Of a stretch of DNA of 55,828 nt, positions 50,978 to 55,828 are shown piece by piece. Position 1 is the stretch's first letter; each line of letters begins with the position of its first letter. Origin of the DNA: Bacteroidaceae bacterium (GTDB taxonomy: Bacteria > Bacteroidota > Bacteroidia > Bacteroidales > Bacteroidaceae); the NCBI GenBank assembly GCA_017447625.1, contig JAFSNB010000020.1, forward strand, positions 1 to 55,828. The letters are read 5' to 3'. A model generated the notes under the pieces. That model searched no databases. It saw nothing but the letters and a program-made list of their open reading frames with translations, and was not told the origin of the DNA. The position numbers and the translations under genes were made by a program.

Positions 50978-51118
50978 TTTGTTCTCCTTATTCAAATAAT
51001 GTGTATATTTGCGGCTGATAACCTAAAAGAGCAGTCAATTTAAGACGATAATGAGACATCAGTCATAGTTTTTGTGACATATATTAATAATATAAGTACA
51101 AGAAAAGCAGTACCTTTG
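50978..51118 (+). promoter_or_regulatory. Two tandem Bacteroidetes promoters before xylB
   Basis: TTTG (50978) with TATATTTG (51004-51011), and TACCTTTG (51111-51118) 61 bp before the xylB ATG. Both are followed by CGG. Two start sites would allow separate control of the xylose genes. Confidence 0.6.
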
Positions 51119-51178
51119 CGGTCGCATTTCAAATGTTAAGGACAAAAAGGAAGTTAAATCATAAACAAAAGCAAAGTA

Positions 51179-52699
51179 ATGTATTTACTCGGTTACGACA
51201 TTGGCTCATCAAGCGTGAAGGCATCGTTGGTAGATGCCCAGAAAGGCAATTGTGTGGCTACAGCCTTCTATCCCAAGAGCGAGGCTCCCATCAAGGCAGT
51301 CCGCGCGGGGTGGGCAGAGCAAGACCCGAACGCATGGTGGGAATACCTCAAGGCAGCTACGGCTGACATCATGGCTCAGAGCGGAGCAGACAAAGCCGAC
51401 GTGAAGGCCATCGGCATAAGCTATCAGATGCACGGCCTCGTCTGTGTGGACAAGGACCTGAAGCCCCTGCGCGACGCCATCATCTGGTGCGACTCACGCG
51501 CCGTTCCTTACGGTCAGAAGGCTTTCCAGGCTCTCGGCAACGAGAAGTGTCTCTCGCATCTGCTCAATTCTCCCGGCAACTTCACAGCCTCCAAACTGGC
51601 TTGGGTGCGCGAGAATGAGCCTGAGCTCTTCTCCAAGATTTACAAGATTATGCTGCCGGGCGACTATATCGCCTGCCGCCTCTCCGGCACTCCCGCCACC
51701 ACCGTCAGCGGCCTCTCAGAGGGCATTATGTGGGATTTCAAAGAGAACAGCCCAGCTCAGTTCCTGCTCGACTACTACGGAATCCCTGCCGACCTCCTTG
51801 CAGACATCGTTCCTACCTTCGGCCTCCAGGGTGAGGTCAGCGCAGCAGCTGCCGCAGAACTCGGTCTCGCTGCCGGCACACCCATAACCTACCGCGCAGG
51901 CGACCAGCCCAACAACGCCCTCTCACTTAATGTGTTCGAGCCGGGTGAGGCTGCAACCACAGCCGGTACCTCAGGCGTTGTTTATGGCGTGCTCGGACAG
52001 GTCGCATACGACCCGCAAAGCCGCGTGAACACCTTCGCCCACGTGAACCACCAACCAATGGTCAATGGTCAATGGTCAATGGTCAATGGTCAATGTTCAA
52101 TGGTCAATGGTGCAACTCGCCTCGGTGTTCTGCTTTGCATCAACGGCACAGGCATCCTCAACTCATGGATGCACCGCAACGTGGCTCCATCACTCTCATA
52201 CGCAGAGATGAACGACCTCGCAGCTCAGGCACCCATCGGTTCCGCAGGTCTCAGCATACTGCCGTTCGGCAACGGTGCCGAGCGCGTGCTCTGTGACAAA
52301 GAGGTGGGAGCCAGCATACACGGCATCAACTTCAACACCCACACTCAGGCACATCTGCTCCGTGCAGCCCAGGAGGGCATCGTCTTCTCCTTCGCCTACG
52401 GTATGGAGGTGATGAAGCAGATGGGTATGGATCTCAAGACCATCCGCGCAGGCAAGGCCAATATGTTCCTCAGCCCCATCTTCCGCGATACTCTGGCTGG
52501 CGTTACAGGTGCCACCATCGAGCTCTGCGACACCGACGGCAGCGTCGGAGCAGCACGCGGAGCCGGTATCGGAGCAGGCATCTACGCAGACCACAACGAG
52601 GCCTTCGCCGCTCTGCAGAAGCTTCAGGTCATCGAGCCTGTGGCCGCAGACCAGGCCGCTTACCGCGAGGCCTACGAGCGCTGGTTGACATTCCTCTAA
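51179..52699 (+). CDS. xylB: Xylulokinase
   Basis: 506 aa, FGGY kinase: GYDIGSSSVKASLVDA at the N-terminus, GISYQMHGLVCVD, ATP-site TTAGTSGVVYGVLG. It phosphorylates D-xylulose. Residues about 293-311 ([18 protein letters not shown], a 7-residue peptide repeat) are encoded by eight CAATGGT heptamers placed between FAHVNH and TRLGVLLCINGTGI; these two motifs are normally joined by a few residues. The frame is kept. xylA follows 205 bp downstream, after repeats. Confidence 0.95.
   Translation: MYLLGYDIGSSSVKASLVDAQKGNCVATAFYPKSEAPIKAVRAGWAEQDPNAWWEYLKAATADIMAQSGADKADVKAIGISYQMHGLVCVDKDLKPLRDAIIWCDSRAVPYGQKAFQALGNEKCLSHLLNSPGNFTASKLAWVRENEPELFSKIYKIMLPGDYIACRLSGTPATTVSGLSEGIMWDFKENSPAQFLLDYYGIPADLLADIVPTFGLQGEVSAAAAAELGLAAGTPITYRAGDQPNNALSLNVFEPGEAATTAGTSGVVYGVLGQVAYDPQSRVNTFAHVNHQPMVNGQWSMVNGQCSMVNGATRLGVLLCINGTGILNSWMHRNVAPSLSYAEMNDLAAQAPIGSAGLSILPFGNGAERVLCDKEVGASIHGINFNTHTQAHLLRAAQEGIVFSFAYGMEVMKQMGMDLKTIRAGKANMFLSPIFRDTLAGVTGATIELCDTDGSVGAARGAGIGAGIYADHNEAFAALQKLQVIEPVAADQAAYREAYERWLTFL
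52056..52111. repeat. Eight-unit CAATGGT heptamer array inside xylB
   Basis: Eight exact-length units (one is CAATGTT). Because 3 x 7 nt equals 7 codons, the array encodes a perfect heptapeptide period [14 protein letters not shown]. Confidence 0.9.
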
Positions 52700-52706
52700 G
52701 CCCTAC

Positions 52707-52742
52707 AGACCCACCCCCAACCCCTCCCGTGAGGGAGGGGAG
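52707..52742. repeat. CCCTCCC-loop-GGGAGGG hairpin repeat after xylB
   Basis: AGACCCACCCCCAACCCCTC and the hairpin CCCTCCC-GTGA-GGGAGGG begin 7 bp after the xylB stop. The copy at 52860-52897 is its inverse, so the two could pair over about 36 bp and enclose the gap before xylA. Confidence 0.8.
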
Positions 52743-52812
52743 AGAGGTTACTTCCAAGGGTGGTTGCCTTTAAGATATTTCTTTTTAATTTATTATAAAC
52801 ATTTAACCCATT

Positions 52813-52897
52813 AAAGAATGACCCTAACAGCCCTCTCATAGCGTGCCCCAAAGCGCAGCCACCCCCTCCCTAACGGGAGGGGTATGGGGGTGGGTCT
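52813..52897. repeat. 85-bp repeat directly upstream of xylA
   Basis: It starts AAAGAATGACCCTAACAGCC, contains AGCGCAGCCACCCC, and ends with the inverted hairpin CCCTCCC-TAAC-GGGAGGG and GGGGGTGGGTCT followed by T residues. A same-orientation copy lies at 54333-54418, so xylA is bracketed. It ends 7 bp before the xylA ATG and would form a stable structure in the leader, or act as a terminator or attenuator. Confidence 0.8.
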
Positions 52898-52904
52898 TTT
52901 TATT

Positions 52905-54212
52905 ATGAAAGAGTATTTCCCTTCAATCTCCGCCATCAAGTTCGAGGGCGTTGAGAGCAAGAACCCAATGGCTTACCGCTACTACGACAAGGATCGTGTC
53001 GTTATGGGTAAGAAGATGAGCGAATGGTTCAAGTTCGCTATGGCTTGGTGGCACACCCTCTGTGCAGAAGGTGCTGACCAGTTCGGCAGCGGCACAAAGT
53101 CTTTCCCCTGGAACACAGCTGCTGACCCCGTTCAGGCTGCTAAGGAGAAGGCTGACGCTGGCTTCGAAATCATGCAGAAGCTCGGCATCGAGTATTATTG
53201 CTTCCACGATGTTGACCTCGTTGCTGAGGCTGCCGATGTGGAGACCTACGAGAAGAACCTCAAGGAGGTCGTTGCTTACCTGAAGCAGAAGCAGGCCGAG
53301 ACCGGCATCAAGCTCCTCTGGGGCACAGCCAACGTGTTCGGTAACAAGCGTTACATGAACGGCGCCAGCACCAACCCCGACTTCGACGTTGTTGCACGTG
53401 CCATCGTTCAGATCAAGAACGCCATCGACGCTACCATAGAGCTCGGCGGTACCAACTACGTGTTCTGGGGCGGCCGCGAAGGTTATATGTCCCTGCTGAA
53501 CACCGACATGAAGCGTGAGAAAGAGCACATGGCCACCATGCTCACTATGGCTCGCGACTACGCTCGCAGCAAGGGCTTCAAGGGCACCTTCCTCATCGAG
53601 CCCAAGCCCATGGAGCCCAGCAAGCACCAGTATGACGTTGACACCGAGACCGTCATTGGCTTCCTGAAAGCTCACAACCTCGACAAGGACTTCAAGGTGA
53701 ACATCGAGGTGAACCACGCCACTCTCGCAGGTCACACCTTCGAACACGAGCTCGCTTGCGCCGTTGACGCCGGTATGCTCGGCAGCATCGATGCCAACCG
53801 CGGTGACTACCAGAACGGCTGGGATACAGACCAGTTCCCCATCGACCACTACGAGCTGACTCAGGCCATGATGCAGATCATCCGTGGCGGCGGCTTCAAG
53901 GACGGCGGCACCAACTTCGATGCCAAGACCCGTCGTAACAGCACCGACCTCGAGGATATCTTCATCGCCCACATCGCTGCTATGGATGCTATGGCCCACG
54001 CCCTGCTCTCCGCAGCAGACATCATCGAGAACTCTCCCCTCTGCGCAATGGTTAAGGAGCGTTACGCAAGCTTCGACCAAGGCGAGGGCAAGAAGTTCGA
54101 AGAGGGCAAGATGACTCTCGAAGAGGCTTACGCTTACGGCAAGAAGGTCGGCGAACCCAAGCAGACCAGCGGCAAGCAGGAACTCTACGAAGCAATCGTG
54201 AACATGTATTAA
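52905..54212 (+). CDS. xylA: Xylose isomerase
   Basis: 435 aa from ATG 52905 ([20 protein letters not shown]); in-frame codons upstream lie within the repeat. Catalytic and metal sites: [10 protein letters not shown] (His and Asp), [36 protein letters not shown] and [20 protein letters not shown]. It converts D-xylose to D-xylulose, which XylB then phosphorylates. Codon use is highly biased, as for a strongly expressed gene. A clear terminator follows. Confidence 0.97.
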   Translation: MKEYFPSISAIKFEGVESKNPMAYRYYDKDRVVMGKKMSEWFKFAMAWWHTLCAEGADQFGSGTKSFPWNTAADPVQAAKEKADAGFEIMQKLGIEYYCFHDVDLVAEAADVETYEKNLKEVVAYLKQKQAETGIKLLWGTANVFGNKRYMNGASTNPDFDVVARAIVQIKNAIDATIELGGTNYVFWGGREGYMSLLNTDMKREKEHMATMLTMARDYARSKGFKGTFLIEPKPMEPSKHQYDVDTETVIGFLKAHNLDKDFKVNIEVNHATLAGHTFEHELACAVDAGMLGSIDANRGDYQNGWDTDQFPIDHYELTQAMMQIIRGGGFKDGGTNFDAKTRRNSTDLEDIFIAHIAAMDAMAHALLSAADIIENSPLCAMVKERYASFDQGEGKKFEEGKMTLEEAYAYGKKVGEPKQTSGKQELYEAIVNMY

Positions 54213-54235
54213 TAGGTACATCAACCTTATGTGCA

Positions 54236-54268
54236 AACCCCGCAGTCAAAACGGCTGCGGGGTTTTTT
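54236..54268 (+). terminator. Intrinsic terminator of xylA
   Basis: AACCCCGCAG (54236-54245) and CTGCGGGGTT (54255-54264) form a perfect 10-bp stem followed by TTTT. Textbook form, 24 bp past the stop. Confidence 0.92.
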
Positions 54269-54289
54269 ACATACAAAAACATATGTCTT

Positions 54290-54331
54290 CTACCTTCTTT
54301 TATCTTCTTTTATCTTCCTTTATCTTCCTAT
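54290..54331. repeat. CTTCTTTTAT decamer repeat
   Basis: Three to four units of CTTCTTTTAT/CTTCCTTTAT run head to tail immediately before the second 85-bp repeat. Confidence 0.6.
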
Positions 54332-54332
54332 A

Positions 54333-54418
54333 AAAGAATGACCCTATAAGCCCTTGCATATCGCGTACAATGCGCAGCCACCCCCCCTCCCTCACGGGAG
54401 GGGCAGGGGGGTGGGTCT
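54333..54418. repeat. Second copy of the 85-bp repeat, downstream of xylA
   Basis: AAAGAATGACCCTATAAGCC, then GCGCAGCCACCCCCCCTCCC, loop CA, and GGGAGGGGCAGGGGGGTGGG then TCT. Same strand as 52813-52897 and similar along its whole length, with scattered substitutions and small indels. Confidence 0.8.
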
Positions 54419-54629
54419 AAAAAGGTGGCGGACATCACTGCCAGCCACCTTCCGAGCAATCAATCACTTAAAATACAGGTTCTTCATGTGCATTTAAGGT
54501 CTGTTGTATTCATATTTTGCGGTTGTTATGGTATTAGTGTTTGTGTCTTTGTTGTTATGTGTGTTTTGGTATTGTGTCTTGTGTGTTATGGTTTTTTGTC
54601 GTTTGTGTTGTGGTAGTTCTTTTCTTTTG
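54417..54629 (-). ncRNA. Candidate small RNA (about 210 nt)
   Basis: On the minus strand a promoter-like CACCTTTG (54643-54636, one base off TAnnTTTG) precedes a C/A-rich, almost G-free stretch. It ends in the hairpin AAGGTGGC (54451-54444) / GCCACCTT (54429-54422) followed by TTTTT (54423-54419), a good intrinsic terminator. No open reading frame of note lies within. The extents are estimates from these signals; no known RNA family is recognised. Confidence 0.4.
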
Positions 54630-54809
54630 ACGATGCAAAGGTGCAATGATATTTTCACCCAACAGCGGGGCTTTCCCCTATTTAGTCAGGGAAAATCCCT
54701 ATAACCGCAAAAAAGTGGCGTTTTTGCTTTTTTTCGCCACTTTTTTATCGCTTTTCTCCTTCTCATTTTTTCGCCTTCGCTTGGGCAATTCGTCTCTTTT
54801 ATTTTTAAT

Positions 54810-54876
54810 CTCCCCCCCACGGGTTCTCTCCCCCCCACGGGTTCTCTCCCCCCCACGGGGGGAGCTGGAGAGGGGC
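54810..54876. repeat. CTCCCCCCCACGGG repeat, three tandem arms
   Basis: CTCCCCCCCACGGGTTCT occurs at 54810 and 54828; a third unit at 54846 continues as CTCCCCCCCACGGGGGGAG, closing the hairpin, then GAGAGGGGCTT. The same element, reversed, lies inside aroC (20304-20337). The muramidase gene's stop is 4 bp further on. Confidence 0.8.
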
Positions 54877-54879
54877 TTC

Positions 54880-55587
54880 CTACAGATTGTGCCTCTGTAT
54901 ATGTTCGATGTAGTCCACACGCTTTAGGAGGCCGCGGTGGAATTTCTCGTTTATGGTGCCGCGCTCAACGCAGCGGTTGATGAAGTCGCGGCGGAGTTGG
55001 CAAATCATGTTCACGGCCTGAGTCTCTGCGTTGCATTGCCGCACAACCTTCTGTATGGCGGTGAGAGTCTCACGACCGACGATACCGTCTTCCGCAATGT
55101 GGATTAGTTCGACACGATGCACACCGTCCTCACCTTCACGTTTTGTCTGATAGGCGCGGGTGATTTCGTTTATCTCGTTCAGGACGGATTGGAGATACTT
55201 GGCGGCTCGCTTGACGCCGCTATTGAAACCGAAGTCCGCAACGGCGAGGGCAAGATGCGGACGGCCGTAATACTGGTCGCATCCGAGGGCTTTCCAGTAG
55301 AGAACCTTAACGACTTCCACCCAAGTGTGGAAGGAGAGGTTCTGCAGGTCTTCCTTTGTGAACGTTGTGCTCGGGCCGAGTACGCGGTGCGCCCAGTCGT
55401 TGTATGTGGTGAGGGTTATGCCGCAGAAGGTCGCGCCTCCGTTGTCGTCGGGATCGTCGGAGTACATCCGCTCGCGGTTGTCCTCAAACTGCTCCATGAG
55501 GGACTTGTTCTCGGAGAGCTTCACGCCTCCTTCGAGCCGAATAAGAACACGAAGGAACGGCGTTATATCAATTGGAGATTTTTTCAT
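54880..55587 (-). CDS. GH108-type muramidase/peptidoglycan-binding protein
   Basis: 235 aa. N-terminal GH108 (secretion-activator/phage muramidase) features: LIRLEGG with the likely catalytic Glu at about 19, DPDDNGGATFCGITLTTYND, YWKALGCDQ, LALAVADFGFNSGVKRA. A C-terminal peptidoglycan-binding region (EDGIVGRETLTAIQKV, RRDFINRCV, FHRGLLKRVDYI) follows. About 22 residues (VKLSENKSLMEQFEDNRERM) are inserted between EGG and DPDD compared with the usual motif. No signal peptide is seen, as in phage-derived enzymes. It may be a prophage remnant or a domesticated lysin. Confidence 0.85.
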   Translation of the reverse strand: MKKSPIDITPFLRVLIRLEGGVKLSENKSLMEQFEDNRERMYSDDPDDNGGATFCGITLTTYNDWAHRVLGPSTTFTKEDLQNLSFHTWVEVVKVLYWKALGCDQYYGRPHLALAVADFGFNSGVKRAAKYLQSVLNEINEITRAYQTKREGEDGVHRVELIHIAEDGIVGRETLTAIQKVVRQCNAETQAVNMICQLRRDFINRCVERGTINEKFHRGLLKRVDYIEHIQRHNL

Positions 55588-55600
55588 AATGGGAATCGGA

Positions 55601-55631
55601 CTCTCCCCCCGCCCTCCCTAAAGGGAGGGAG
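55601..55631. repeat. CCCTCCC-loop-GGGAGGG hairpin before the muramidase gene
   Basis: CTCTCCCCCCGCCCTCCCTA then AAGGGAGGGA: the hairpin CCCTCCC-TAAA-GGGAGGG lies about 25 bp upstream of the minus-strand start at 55587. Confidence 0.7.
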
Positions 55632-55828
55632 CGAAATGAGGAAGAGGATGTTTTTTAAGGGTTAATAATTCGTTATTTTAGAGTTATTTATAGGGTCGGC
55701 CTATCGGCCTCAAAATTGTAAGAAAATCAAATCAGAAAATTATAAGGCCTACGGCCCGAAATACCAATATATGCCAATTTTGGAGCGAAGCGACTGAAAT
55801 TTTCTAAATCAATTTTTCTATAATTTTA
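55632..55828. other. AT-rich gene-free end of window
   Basis: No gene is seen. GGGTCGGCCTATCGGCCTC and AAGGCCTACGGCCCG are related GC islands. The A/T-rich arms about 55712-55744 and 55796-55828 are loosely inverse to each other, so a further repeat element may be cut by the window edge. Confidence 0.4.

Noticed and set aside
52923-54236. 437-codon minus-strand open frame opposite xylA
   Set aside because: It is fully antisense to a certain gene, and its length is explained by the biased codon use of xylA, which removes stop codons on the other strand. The translation has no recognisable domain.
54646-54927. Possible plus-strand membrane protein of 93 codons
   Set aside because: The hydrophobic run and the RVLSPPRVLSPP peptide come from T-rich DNA and from the CTCCCCCC repeat, and the frame runs into the muramidase gene on the other strand.
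1-55828. tRNA or rRNA genes
   Set aside because: I looked for T-loop-like GGTTCGA stretches and for rRNA blocks; the few hits lie inside genes such as the HlyD-type gene and have no cloverleaf context.

Overview
The window looks like chromosomal DNA of a Bacteroidales bacterium, probably Prevotellaceae or a close relative; I cannot name a species. Evidence: many genes are preceded by the Bacteroidetes -7 promoter element TAnnTTTG (for example at 6438, 8123, 26911 and 51111). Gene families typical of the phylum are present (NagB/PIG-L fusion, DUF4143 ATPase, GH127, GHL10, DUF4738 lipoprotein, ECF sigma/anti-sigma pairs), and most enzymes resemble Bacteroides/Prevotella orthologues. No rRNA, tRNA, CRISPR array or intact insertion sequence was seen.

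Region 1 (1-16660, plus strand) is accessory. It holds four paralogous periplasmic thioredoxin-fold proteins in two pairs, two complete ECF sigma/anti-sigma modules, and two secreted proteins of unknown function that share a roughly 90-residue domain (one copy in the first, two in the second). It also carries much decay: signal-peptide relics, an N-terminally truncated MGMT-like gene, an internally deleted DUF4143 ATPase, a sigma factor cut after its first 50 codons with a promoter-bearing Fic gene in its place, and a 202-bp element with terminal inverted repeats.

Region 2 (16660-26780, minus strand) reads slyD-aroC-cstA-ilvD as one probable operon, preceded by a NagB-like/PIG-L protein and a GH127 arabinofuranosidase. 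Region 3 (26900-32350, plus) has a GHL10 glycosidase, uvrA and an aquaporin. Region 4 (32411-38950, mostly minus) has a large MscS-type channel, an array of 22-bp palindromic units, an Rpn-family remnant, and DUF4738-rfbC-rfbB-DUF2007. Region 5 (38995-49812, minus) has a rhamnose catabolic operon (rhaB-rhaA-MFS transporter), a four-gene export operon (TolC-HlyD-two ABC-2 permeases, no ATPase) and hisS. Region 6 (49910-55828) has a D-2-hydroxyacid dehydrogenase, xylB and xylA on plus, then a GH108-type muramidase on minus.

The most striking signal is a set of short interspersed repeats that sit not only at gene junctions but in frame inside conserved enzymes. A CCCTCCC-loop-GGGAGGG hairpin repeat lies in ilvD and, twice and inverted, in uvrA. 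A CTCCCCCC-ACGGGGGG repeat lies in aroC. A heptamer repeat (ATTGACC) inserts the same peptide [10 protein letters not shown] into both RfbB and XylB. Others form the stop codons and C-terminal tails of aroC, cstA, ilvD and rhaB, and the hydrophobic core of one signal peptide. A possible small RNA (54629 to 54417, minus) has its own promoter-like element and terminator.
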